DNA of 21,089 bases from CAZOEL01 sp964578835 (GTDB lineage: Bacteria > Desulfobacterota > Syntrophobacteria > Syntrophobacterales > Syntrophobacteraceae): positions 1 to 21,089 of the forward strand of contig CAZOEL010000104.1 in assembly GCA_964578835.1 (NCBI GenBank), in the 5' to 3' direction. How positions within the stretch are numbered: the first letter of the stretch is position 1; the number at the start of each line of letters is the position of its first letter. The notes beneath the pieces are model-generated. The model was not told the origin of the DNA. It was given only the letters and a program-made list of their open reading frames with translations, and did not search any database. Shown here one piece after another: positions 1-6,770 of the stretch. A program made the translations under genes and the position numbers.

Positions 1-4
1 GTTT

Positions 5-28
5 CGCCCGCGTGCGCTGATGCGGGCG
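5..28. repeat. GC-rich hairpin before the DUF2950 gene
   Basis: The arms CGCCCGC (5-11) and GCGGGCG (22-28) are perfectly complementary, and the loop can be shortened by a G-T and a T-A pair. There is no T-run after it, so a factor-independent terminator is not supported. It sits about 40 bp before the first gene and may be the end signal of an upstream gene outside the window or a leader structure. Confidence 0.4.
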
Positions 29-68
29 AGGCATCCACTGAACATCCCATTCTCATGGAGGTATGACT

Positions 69-1088
69 ATGCTTCAGTTTGCTGAAGGAGCGATAAAGTT
101 GGGCAGGCTCATTCTGAGGGTAAACATCCTTTTGCTATTATCTCTCATGCTGATGACGCCATTCGGAATGGCCTCCGCAGCGAGTGGAAAGAAAAGCGCA
201 CAACCTTCTGCGCCCCAGAAGACTTTCTCGAGTCCGGAGGAGGCTTCGCAGGCGCTGGCGTCAGCGGCGAAAGCGAACGACATTGAGCAACTACTGGCGC
301 TTCTTGGACCGGAGGGTAGACAGCTTCTCTTCTCCGGCGACGAAGTGCAAGACAAAGAAAGATTAGAGCATTTTGCCAACCTGTATGAGGAAAAGAATCA
401 GGTCGTAAAGCAGAACGACGCTGTTGCATTCCTCGAGGTGGGAAAAGGCTCCTGGCCTCTTCCTATCCCTATCGTGAAGAAGAGTCAGTGGCAGTTTGAC
501 ACCAGAGCAGGCAAGCAGGAAATTCTGAATCGCCGGATTGGGAAAAACGAGCTCAGCACGATTCAAGTGTGTCTTGCCTACGTGGATGCGCAGCGTGAAT
601 ACGCCTCCAAGGACCGCGACAGCGATGGAATCCTGGAATATGCTCAGCAGTTTGCAAGCGATCCGGACAACAAGAACGGTCTTTTCTGGGAGGCGGCGGC
701 GGGCGAAGAACCGAGTCCTTTAGGGCCGCTGGTTGCAAACGCGAGGGCAGAAGGATACAGAAAGAAAAAATCGGCTGCAGAAGCAGAACCTTATCATGGC
801 TACTACTTCAAGATCCTGAAGGCGCAGAGCGCGAATGCGCCTCGAGGCGCATATGACTATGTGATCGACGGCAAAATGATCAGCGGGTTTGCAATGGTCG
901 CTTACCCCGCAGAGTACGGGAACTCCGGGGTCATGACCTTCATTGTCAGCCACGATGGAATCGTGTACGAGAGAGATCTGGGCAAGAAGACGCCTTTCAT
1001 CGTACAGAAGATGACCATGTTCGATCCCGATGGGAACTGGGAGAAGGTTGAGGCGAAATATCTCGAGCTTCCAGACAAGGGCATTTAA
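69..1088 (+). CDS. DUF2950 family exported protein
   Basis: Predicted 339-residue exported protein of the DUF2950 family, whose function is unknown. The start at 69 is preferred over an in-frame ATG at 63 because GGAGG (57-61) lies 7 nt before 69 but only 1 nt before 63. A hydrophobic stretch near residues 16-35 ends in a signal-peptidase-like A-S-A site. The body has family-typical features: an early segment 'FSSPEEASQALASAAKANDI', a central 'YVDAQREYASKDRDSDGILEYAQ' type region, a 'GLFWEA...PSPLGPLVANA' block, a 'PYHGYYFKIL' block, and a C-terminal 'GVMTFIVSHDGIVYERDLG' block. In other genomes DUF2950 genes often follow a DUF3300 gene; the 68 bases visible upstream do not show one convincingly. 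The family assignment is from remembered motifs. Confidence 0.85.
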   Translation: MLQFAEGAIKLGRLILRVNILLLLSLMLMTPFGMASAASGKKSAQPSAPQKTFSSPEEASQALASAAKANDIEQLLALLGPEGRQLLFSGDEVQDKERLEHFANLYEEKNQVVKQNDAVAFLEVGKGSWPLPIPIVKKSQWQFDTRAGKQEILNRRIGKNELSTIQVCLAYVDAQREYASKDRDSDGILEYAQQFASDPDNKNGLFWEAAAGEEPSPLGPLVANARAEGYRKKKSAAEAEPYHGYYFKILKAQSANAPRGAYDYVIDGKMISGFAMVAYPAEYGNSGVMTFIVSHDGIVYERDLGKKTPFIVQKMTMFDPDGNWEKVEAKYLELPDKGI

Positions 1089-1154
1089 TAGGTCAGTCCG
1101 GGATGTGCATGTAAAACATTTATACTGCGGGCGCATGAAAACTGGACTTTCCCC

Positions 1155-1208
1155 GGGAGCGCGGCCATCCTGGCCGCCTCATCCGCGGGCGGGGACGTCC
1201 GCGCTCCC
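1155..1208. repeat. REP-like inverted repeat
   Basis: A 54-bp element bounded by GGGAGCGCGG (1155-1164) and its exact complement CCGCGCTCCC (1199-1208). Inside are a second hairpin GGCCA-TCC-TGGCC (1163-1175) and the palindrome GGACGTCC (1193-1200), giving a cloverleaf-like structure. This is the look of a dispersed REP/MITE-type intergenic element rather than a terminator, since no T-run follows. Only one copy is in the window, so dispersal is not shown here. Confidence 0.55.
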
Positions 1209-1282
1209 AAAACGTCATATGGAAGTCCAAGCCAGACCCGTTTACGGTATAGAAACAAAGCGCAACGGGATACAGTCCCCTG

Positions 1283-1369
1283 CGCCTCCATTATTCCCCC
1301 TGGCAGGCGTTGCCTGCCAGGGGGATCGGCCATACTTCACAATGGGGAGTATGGAGGCGAAGGCCTCCA
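1283..1369. repeat. cluster of perfect hairpins
   Basis: Several perfect inverted repeats are packed into 87 bp: a 14-bp stem with a 3-nt GTT loop (1295-1308 with 1312-1325, arm TCCCCCTGGCAGGC); CCATACT/AGTATGG (1330-1336 with 1348-1354); TGGAGGC-GAAG-GCCTCCA (1352-1369); and an outer pair CGCCTCCAT/ATGGAGGCG (1283-1291 with 1351-1359) that would compete with the last two. The 14-bp stem is strong but has no T-run on either side. It is probably a small non-autonomous element or a composite of REP-like units. Confidence 0.6.
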
Positions 1370-1659
1370 CGGCTCAGGGATTAAGTCTTCCTCACGAGAA
1401 TGAATAATTGGGCGCCTGATTCACAAAGGACCGTTCTCTAATTGGACCAAAGTCCAATAGCCATCCACTCTTATCTTCCTGTAAATCTATAAACGATTTC
1501 ATTGAGATTCCATAGTCCCGAGGCCTTGCGCCTGGTTTGGCGCTGCTCGGAACACGGCAGGACTCCCGCTTCCGCCGTTTTTTCAAGTCAAGACCGAAGG
1601 CGCTAAGTGGCCTTGGTTCGGTTCTCTTAGCGTTCAGGCAGAGCTCAAGGCTGCGAGGA
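1370..1659. other. gene-free stretch with one hairpin
   Basis: No convincing coding sequence was seen on either strand. Apart from the palindrome at 1442-1457 it contains a dyad CGCTAAG/CTTAGCG (1601-1607 with 1626-1632) overlapping an alternative dyad ACCGAA/TTCGGT (1593-1598 with 1617-1622). The stretch is interpreted as the residue left after most of the aspartase-like gene was lost. Confidence 0.4.
1442..1457. promoter_or_regulatory. palindromic site, copy 1 (candidate regulator-binding site)
   Basis: TTGGACCAAAGTCCAA: 6-bp perfect half-sites around a 4-bp spacer, with a further A/T pair outside. An 18-bp word including this site (1442-1459) occurs again in inverse orientation at 12046-12063, directly after the FixJ-type response regulator gene. 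The 6-4-6 dyad form fits binding by a dimeric LuxR/FixJ-type regulator. It lies about 200 bp before the aspartase-like remnant and 510 bp before the porin start. Function is inferred, not shown. Confidence 0.45.
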
Positions 1660-1881
1660 TGCTCTCCCAAGGCGGATCGCACGCGCGATATGGCGCTCAA
1701 TTCGCTCCGGGTCGTGACCGCCCTTAAGCCCTCTCTAGGCTACAAGCTTTGCGCGGAGATCGCGCGCGAGGGCTACGAAACCGGAAAATCGCTTCATATC
1801 GCCGCGGTCAGGGATCGGGAGCTCCTGACTCAGGAAAGATGGGATACAGACTTTTCCGGCGAGAATCTCTTCAACCCTGAG
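1660..1881 (+). pseudogene. C-terminal remnant of an aspartate ammonia-lyase/fumarase-family gene
   Basis: One reading frame encodes about 74 residues that match the C-terminal end of the class II fumarase/aspartase superfamily: 'KADRTRDMALNSLRVVTALK' then 'PSLGYKLCAEIAREGYETGK' then 'LLTQERWDTDFSGENLFNPE'. Remembered aspartase C-termini read E..RS...VTALNPxIGYE..A.IA.EAY.TGK.....V..R.LLTEEELD..F..ENL.HP, so the fit is good, and the final NLFNPE favours aspartase over fumarase. No start codon or ribosome site precedes it, and the catalytic domains, normally some 400 residues, are absent. The frame runs on to a stop at 1951-1953, just before the porin ribosome site. It is a decayed gene, possibly once co-transcribed with the porin gene. 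Confidence 0.7.
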
Positions 1882-1969
1882 CTTGAAAAAGTAGAAACGC
1901 TTTCGGCAATTGCCCTCAAACGAAACAAGGAAGATTATCCCATACGGTCTTGAGAGGGAGATAAGAATC

Positions 1970-3325
1970 ATGGGTTTTCGGAAATTTATTTCGCCGATCA
2001 TCGCTCTGCTACTTTTTTGCTCCAACGTCCACGCCCAACCAGAGCCCGTTCAGGAACTGCCGCCGCCTTCATCGGTCGAAGAGATTGTCACGCCACTTGC
2101 ACTGCCTTTTGTGGAGAAGCCGGAGAAGCCCAGAGTCACTGATTGGCTGAAAAACCAGCTGGAATGCGCGCCTCCCTTTGTACGTGATTCCAAGCTCAAT
2201 TTGCATATTCGCAGCGCCTATTTTTTCGAGGAGCCTTTCGACAACCGTTACAAAGAGGCGTGGGCGCTGGGCGGATGGCTGGAGTACGAATCAGGGTGGC
2301 TTTTCGATCGCCTTGGCTTAGCTTCGACAGTCTACACTTCTCAGCCGCTTTATGCGCCCGATGATCGAGATGGCACAACCCTGCTCGAGCCCATCCAGAA
2401 CGGATTCACGGTCGTGGGGCAGGCCTACGGAAGACTCAAGCTCTGGGACGTGAACGAAATCCGTTTCTTTCGACAGGCCTACAACACCCCTTATATGAAC
2501 AAAAATGACGGCAGAATGGTTCCCAACACCTTCGAGGGCTACTCGGTTCGCGGCATGATAGGCGATGAGAAGACCACTGGATCATTGAAATACGTGGCTG
2601 GGTATGTGACGAAGATCAAAGAGAGGAACGAAGATCAGTTTGAGTGGATGTCTCGAGATGCGGGCGCCGATGTCAAGCGCGGTACGACCATGGTGGCTAC
2701 GCTGTTCGCCAAAGAACATTGGTCGGTAGGAATCTCTGAGTACCACACCGACGACATACTCAACATTTTTTACGCGGAGGCCACACGCCGATGGAAATTT
2801 GGCGAGCATTGGGGACTCGCTCTGAATGCCCAGTATTCTGACCAGCAGAGCATAGGAGATGAGCTCCTCACGGGCTCATCTTTTCACACCGCCCAGGGGG
2901 GAGCATCGCTGGATGTGAGCTACCGCAACGCAGTCCTGACCACGGCCTTTACCAGTACGGATAATGATCGCGACATGATCAGCCCGTGGAGCTCTTATCC
3001 GGGATGGACCAGTTGCCAGGTGAGGGATTTCAACCGCGCCGGGGAAGAAGCGTTGATGTTCAAGCTTTCCTACGATTTCAAACGCTTTGTACAAGGACTA
3101 TCCCTTTATGCATTGTATACGATGGGGTCCGGGCGTGAGGACCCTGCGACAGGCAATGAGCTTCCAGATGAAAACGAATTCGATGCCGATGTTCAGTACC
3201 GCTTCCAGAGTGGATGGCTGAAACCGCTTTCTCTGCGGTTTCGCTACGGTCTCCTCCACGAGAATGGAGGAAAGGAAATCCATCAGGTGCGTTGCTTTCT
3301 CAACTATGATCTTCCGCTTCTTTGA
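1970..3325 (+). CDS. OprD-family outer-membrane porin
   Basis: Predicted 451-residue outer-membrane beta-barrel of the OprD family, substrate-specific porins for amino acids, aromatic acids and other small organic acids. The start at 1970 follows GAGGGAG (1954-1960) and gives a signal peptide, 'MGFRKFISPIIALLLFCSNV' then H-A, cleaved before Q23. Family signatures visible: an early 'GGWLEYESGW' strand, 'YTSQPLYAPDDRDGTTLLEP', 'VVGQAYGRLK', then 'FRQAYNTPYMNKNDGRMVPN', alternating amphipathic strands throughout, and the terminal 'RFRYGLLHENGG...VRCFLNYDLPLL' with the conserved NYDLP end. Length is normal for the family (about 420-450). The substrate cannot be read from sequence. The aspartase remnant upstream and the CoA-transferase downstream hint at an organic acid or amino acid, which is inference. 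Confidence 0.88.
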   Translation: MGFRKFISPIIALLLFCSNVHAQPEPVQELPPPSSVEEIVTPLALPFVEKPEKPRVTDWLKNQLECAPPFVRDSKLNLHIRSAYFFEEPFDNRYKEAWALGGWLEYESGWLFDRLGLASTVYTSQPLYAPDDRDGTTLLEPIQNGFTVVGQAYGRLKLWDVNEIRFFRQAYNTPYMNKNDGRMVPNTFEGYSVRGMIGDEKTTGSLKYVAGYVTKIKERNEDQFEWMSRDAGADVKRGTTMVATLFAKEHWSVGISEYHTDDILNIFYAEATRRWKFGEHWGLALNAQYSDQQSIGDELLTGSSFHTAQGGASLDVSYRNAVLTTAFTSTDNDRDMISPWSSYPGWTSCQVRDFNRAGEEALMFKLSYDFKRFVQGLSLYALYTMGSGREDPATGNELPDENEFDADVQYRFQSGWLKPLSLRFRYGLLHENGGKEIHQVRCFLNYDLPLL

Positions 3326-3337
3326 TCGTGAGAATCT

Positions 3338-3383
3338 ACCATCAACGAGGCAACGAGATCGGTGACTCGTTGAGCCTGATGGT
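3338..3383 (+). terminator. possible hairpin terminator after the porin gene
   Basis: Inner arms CAACGAG (3343-3349) and CTCGTTG (3366-3372), extended by ACCAT (3338-3342) with ATGGT (3379-3383) across a small internal bulge. It begins 12 bp after the porin stop. There is no T-run, so termination is only suggested by position. Confidence 0.35.
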
Positions 3384-3557
3384 GAGCGCAGTTCTGTCAC
3401 AACCTTGTTTCCTATTGTTTGAAATTTGCAGCCGTCTTCGTGGTTATCGGAGTGTTTTATCTGACCGGCATTTATTGAGGCGCGCCTGCCGGAAATGAAC
3501 TCATAGCCGGGATGAGCACCGAAATTGCCTATTAGATGGAAAGAAGAAGGGACAGCA

Positions 3558-5543
3558 ATGAGCGAGCATAAAACTGTCAGCCCTCTCGCCGCGGATATCA
3601 AAGCCGGGATGAAGCGAGGAAAAATCGTCACTGCCAAGGAGGCTATTCGCCTGGTCCGGAGCGGCGATACCGTGGCTCTGGACGGCCTCATGGGCGGAGG
3701 CTCCCCCGAGGAGTTGATCGCCGCCCTGGAGAAGAGATACCTGGAAACCGGAGAGCCAAGAAACCTGACTTTGTTGTACGCCTCCGGCATTGGAGACAGC
3801 AAAGACAAGGGCGTGAACCGGCTTGATCACGAAGGGCTCTTGAAACGGGTCATTGCCGGCCACTGGGGTATGACCCCGAAGCTTCAAAAGCTTGCGATGG
3901 ATGAAAAGATCGAGGCGTACAATCTGCCGCAGGGAGTCCTCTCGCACATGTTTCGAGACATAGCGGCCGGAAATCCGCGGACAATCAGCAGAGTTGGCGT
4001 CGGGACCTACGTAGACCCACGGTTGGAGGGAGGAAAGGTCAATACCGTAACGACCGAAGATCTCGTTGAGGTCGTTGTCTTCGATGGGAAGGAATACCTG
4101 GCCTACCGCACCATGCCGGTGCAGGTGGCCTTTGTGAGAGGCACTACGGCCGACCTCGACGGCAATATCACCATGGAGCGGGAGGCCATGACTCTTGAAG
4201 CGCTCCCGGTCGCCATGGCTGCGAAGAATTCAGGAGGTCTGGTCATCGTCCAGGTAGAGCGCACTGCCGACCGAGGAGCGCTCAATCCACGAGACGTGAA
4301 GATCCCGGGAATACTTGTCGATTGCGTGGTGGTGTCGCAACCGGAAAACCACTGGCAGACTTCCGGAACACAGTACAGCCCGGCCTACAGCTGCGAGTTC
4401 AAGATTCCGGCAGCCAGCGTAGCGCCTTTGGAGATGGACGAGCGAAAGATCATCGCTAGGCGGGCGGCCTTCGAGCTCAGGCCTAACATGGTGGTCAATC
4501 TCGGCATCGGCATGCCAGAAGGAGTGGCCAGCGTAGCCAACGAAGAGGGGATTTTCGAATTCCTGACCCTTACGACAGAGACCGGATCGATCGGGGGCAT
4601 CCCTTCAGGAGGCAAGGATTTCGGGACTTCGACCAACATGGATTGCATGCTGGATATGCACATGCAGTTCGATTTCTATGACGGAGGCGGACTGGACCTC
4701 ACCTGCCTCGGGATGGCCCAGATGGACCGCCACGGAAACGTGAACGTGAGCCGCTTCGGTCCCAAGCTGGCGGGTTGCGGAGGCTTTATCGACATCAGCC
4801 AGAACTCGAAAAAGATTGTCTTCGTGGGGACCTTCACCGCCGGGAAGACGCAGGTCGCCGTCGATGACGGCGCGCTCAGGATTGTAAAGGAAGGAGGCCT
4901 AAGGAAATTCGTAAACGATGTCGAACAGATCACCTTCAGCGGGGAAACCGCTCGAAAGAACAACCTCGAGGTTATCTACATCACGGAGCGCTGCGTTTTC
5001 AGGCTCACCGGGGAGGGGGTCGAACTGACTGAAGCAGCGCCGGGGATGGACCTGGAAAAAGATATCCTGGCCTACATGGACTTTGCGCCGATAATGAAAA
5101 ACTTGAAGCCCATGGACGCGCGGATATTTAAGATGTCGCCCATGGGCCTGAAAACCGACCTTATCAGCAAGCCCCTGTCCGATCGTTTAGTCTATGACCC
5201 GGTTGAGAACATATTCTATGTTAATTTCGAAGGCCTGCAGGTCCTTTCCATGAAAGACATCGAAGATATCAGGATGCAGGCGGAAGCTATTCTCATCCCG
5301 CTTGGCGGAAAGGTAGACGCCATTGTAAACTATGACAATTTTTTCATCCTGCCGGATCTCTCCGATGCTTACGTCTCTATGGTTAAATCTCTGGTGTCTC
5401 GCTTTTACAAAAACGTCACACGGTATACGACCAGCGCATTCCTGCGAATGAAGATAGGAGAAGGGCTGAAGGCTCGGGGAGTCGCCCCATACATCTACGA
5501 ATCCAGAGAGGAGGCGCGAAAAGGGCTGACCGGCAAAAGATGA
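3558..5543 (+). CDS. acetate/propionate-type CoA-transferase with C-terminal extension
   Basis: Predicted 661-residue family I CoA-transferase of the YdiF/propionate CoA-transferase type, moving CoA between acyl-CoAs and short carboxylates such as acetate. The start at 3558 has AAGGGA 5 nt upstream; an earlier in-frame TTG has no ribosome site. The N-terminal half carries 'VITAxEA'-like 'IVTAKEAIRLVRSGDTV', 'LTLLYASGIGD', 'GHWGMTPKL', 'EAYNLPQGVLSHMFRDIAAG' and a 'GTYVDPR' block. The C-terminal half carries 'NLGIGMPEGVA' and the catalytic 'TTETGSIGGIPSGG', Glu341 being the expected CoA-thioester nucleophile, then 'QFDFYDGGGLDLTCLGMAQM' and 'GNVNVSRFG'. Typical family members end near residue 530 ('DARIFKMSPMGLK'); this one adds about 130 residues with 'VNYDNFFILPDLSDAYVSMV' and 'VTRYTTSAFLRMKIG'. 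It stands alone on the plus strand. Confidence 0.88.
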   Translation: MSEHKTVSPLAADIKAGMKRGKIVTAKEAIRLVRSGDTVALDGLMGGGSPEELIAALEKRYLETGEPRNLTLLYASGIGDSKDKGVNRLDHEGLLKRVIAGHWGMTPKLQKLAMDEKIEAYNLPQGVLSHMFRDIAAGNPRTISRVGVGTYVDPRLEGGKVNTVTTEDLVEVVVFDGKEYLAYRTMPVQVAFVRGTTADLDGNITMEREAMTLEALPVAMAAKNSGGLVIVQVERTADRGALNPRDVKIPGILVDCVVVSQPENHWQTSGTQYSPAYSCEFKIPAASVAPLEMDERKIIARRAAFELRPNMVVNLGIGMPEGVASVANEEGIFEFLTLTTETGSIGGIPSGGKDFGTSTNMDCMLDMHMQFDFYDGGGLDLTCLGMAQMDRHGNVNVSRFGPKLAGCGGFIDISQNSKKIVFVGTFTAGKTQVAVDDGALRIVKEGGLRKFVNDVEQITFSGETARKNNLEVIYITERCVFRLTGEGVELTEAAPGMDLEKDILAYMDFAPIMKNLKPMDARIFKMSPMGLKTDLISKPLSDRLVYDPVENIFYVNFEGLQVLSMKDIEDIRMQAEAILIPLGGKVDAIVNYDNFFILPDLSDAYVSMVKSLVSRFYKNVTRYTTSAFLRMKIGEGLKARGVAPYIYESREEARKGLTGKR

Positions 5544-5728
5544 GTCTAACCAGAAGAGAGCGGCCTATGGAAAGCGATCTGTTGGAATCCTTGGAAAGCT
5601 GCTGAGCTGGCTCGCCAGAGTTCCAAAACAGTGCGAGCAGTCTCTGAGGCTGATAAGTCAGTGGGCGCTTTCGATTCAGTGATTGTGGGTCTGCGTTGTT
5701 GCAGGATCATTCAGTTGAGGATCACTCC

Positions 5729-5760
5729 GTTATGGCGCGGTCTTCTGACCGCGCCATAAC
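5729..5760. repeat. perfect 14-bp inverted repeat between converging genes
   Basis: Arms GTTATGGCGCGGTC (5729-5742) and GACCGCGCCATAAC (5747-5760) are exactly complementary around a TTCT loop. It lies between the plus-strand CoA-transferase gene and the minus-strand toxin gene, so it could stop transcription from both sides, but neither strand has a T-run. The sequence also looks like a dispersed intergenic repeat unit. Confidence 0.55.
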
Positions 5761-5811
5761 CAGGTGTTGCCGATATTGGCCTTCCATCCCTTATGCGTGC
5801 TTACAATATTT

Positions 5812-6252
5812 TCATACATTAAAGTCTCGAAGCTCAGATGATGCTTGAATGGTGAATGGGTTGCAAATGCGCAACTGATGGTCGATCAACAGTCCGTCCT
5901 GCATATCTTCGGAATACAAGGTTTTGCATCCCCCGAGAAGAGCTGCGGCCACGATCATTGCATCGTACACGCTCATTCCGTACCGTTCAGCTACAACCAT
6001 CCCCCTGCCATGAGTTTCCATGGTCAACGGAGCAACCGAACATACCGACCTTACCAGGATCAACACCTCGTTGATTTCCCCCCATGACATCGACAGCTTA
6101 CGACGTGTTACATTGGCCAATTCGTTCAATACTTGCACACTAATCAGGCCGCCCGCTTGGACAATCTCCTCTGCTCGATCAGCCTTATCATTGTCAGCGG
6201 ACATGAGATAAAGCAGGATATTGGTGTCGATGAAGGCTTCAGTACCGTGCAT
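5812..6252 (-). CDS. vapC: PIN-domain ribonuclease toxin, VapC family
   Basis: Predicted 146-residue PIN-domain endoribonuclease, the toxin of a VapBC-type pair. All four acidic active-site positions are present: Asp9 (FIDTNILLY), Glu44 (VLNELANV), Asp97 (SVYDAMIVAAA) and Asp116 (LYSEDMQDG). The start at 6252 is chosen because GGGAAG lies upstream at a normal distance and the ATG overlaps the antitoxin stop by 14 bp, the usual translational coupling; an ATG at 6258 and a TTG at 6270 are alternatives. Activity should require Mg/Mn ions and be blocked by the partner encoded just upstream. The target RNA cannot be read from sequence. Confidence 0.88.
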   Translation of the reverse strand: MHGTEAFIDTNILLYLMSADNDKADRAEEIVQAGGLISVQVLNELANVTRRKLSMSWGEINEVLILVRSVCSVAPLTMETHGRGMVVAERYGMSVYDAMIVAAALLGGCKTLYSEDMQDGLLIDHQLRICNPFTIQASSELRDFNV

Positions 6253-6472
6253 TGGCATCTTCCCGATCAAACTTGAAATCGGCAGGTATTTTTCCTCGGA
6301 ACCGGCGCAGCCGGGCGAGGACGGCTTCGGAGCCTGGTTTCTTCCTTACTTGAAAGACGCGTTCATCTGCGATCACCACTTCAATTTCGTCGCCCTCGCG
6401 GAGTTTCAGCGCCTCGACCACCGAGGCGGGCAGCCGAATGGCCAAGCTGTTACCCCATTTTGAGACTTGCAT
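6239..6472 (-). CDS. vapB: AbrB/MazE-fold antitoxin, VapB-like
   Basis: Predicted 77-residue antitoxin. The N-terminal half, 'MQVSKWGNSLAIRLPASVVE' followed by 'ALKLREGDEIEV', is the swapped-hairpin AbrB/SpoVT/MazE DNA-binding fold. The C-terminal tail, 'RFRGKIPADFKFDREDANAR', is the part expected to wrap around the toxin. The start at 6472 lies 6 nt after AAGGAG; an in-frame ATG at 6478 abuts the ribosome site and is less likely. It should repress its own operon together with the toxin. It ends inside the toxin gene start. Confidence 0.85.
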   Translation of the reverse strand: MQVSKWGNSLAIRLPASVVEALKLREGDEIEVVIADERVFQVRKKPGSEAVLARLRRFRGKIPADFKFDREDANARY

Positions 6473-6485
6473 GGTCATCTCCTTT

Positions 6486-6512
6486 TAGATATATATTTTA
6501 TATATGTATATC
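6486..6512 (-). promoter_or_regulatory. AT-rich promoter/operator region of the toxin-antitoxin pair
   Basis: A 27-bp run of almost pure A/T with imperfect dyad symmetry (GATATA near one end and TATATC at the other), immediately upstream of the antitoxin ribosome site and sharply different from its surroundings. AbrB-fold antitoxins commonly bind such AT-rich dyads to repress their own promoter. No exact start point can be assigned. Confidence 0.4.
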
Positions 6513-6651
6513 ATTTCTTTGCGTCCGGGTCAAATCGGGAACGGCAAATTCGCAGATCCAGTCACAGTTTGGGGTGCACTTTAAGCGACATCCATCAAAA
6601 GAGTTCAAAAGGAGAAACGCACGGAAACAGCCCGACAGCTCTCCTGCAGAC

Positions 6652-6693
6652 TGTGTTGGCGAGCTATGGAAAACTTCTATTTTCAGCAAGGCT
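6652..6693. repeat. degenerate repeat flanking the PHA genes, copy A
   Basis: Reads TGTGTTGGCGAGCTATGGAA then AACTTCTATTTTCAGCAAGG and CT. It aligns with 9169-9209 at most positions with one single-base gap. Both copies are in the same orientation and centre on TTGGCGAGC followed by GGAAAA, a T-rich stretch and CAAGGCT. This copy lies about 80 bp beyond the phaC stop; the other lies upstream of phaE. Confidence 0.45.
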
Positions 6694-6770
6694 CAGATGA
6701 CATTCCATGGGGTTGCTCCTACGGATTACGGGGCGGAGCCTCACAGTAGGAAAATCCTGAACCCTGAAGT

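Noticed and set aside
1..66. Open frame at the window start ending in TGA at 64-66 as the tail of a DUF3300 gene
   Set aside because: Only about 21 codons are visible, without the Gly/Arg/Ser-rich end expected for that family; too little to call.
1392..1700. 102-codon minus-strand open frame in the porin-upstream gap
   Set aside because: Low-complexity Arg-rich translation, no ribosome site, and it overlaps the aspartase-like remnant on the other strand, which has real similarity.
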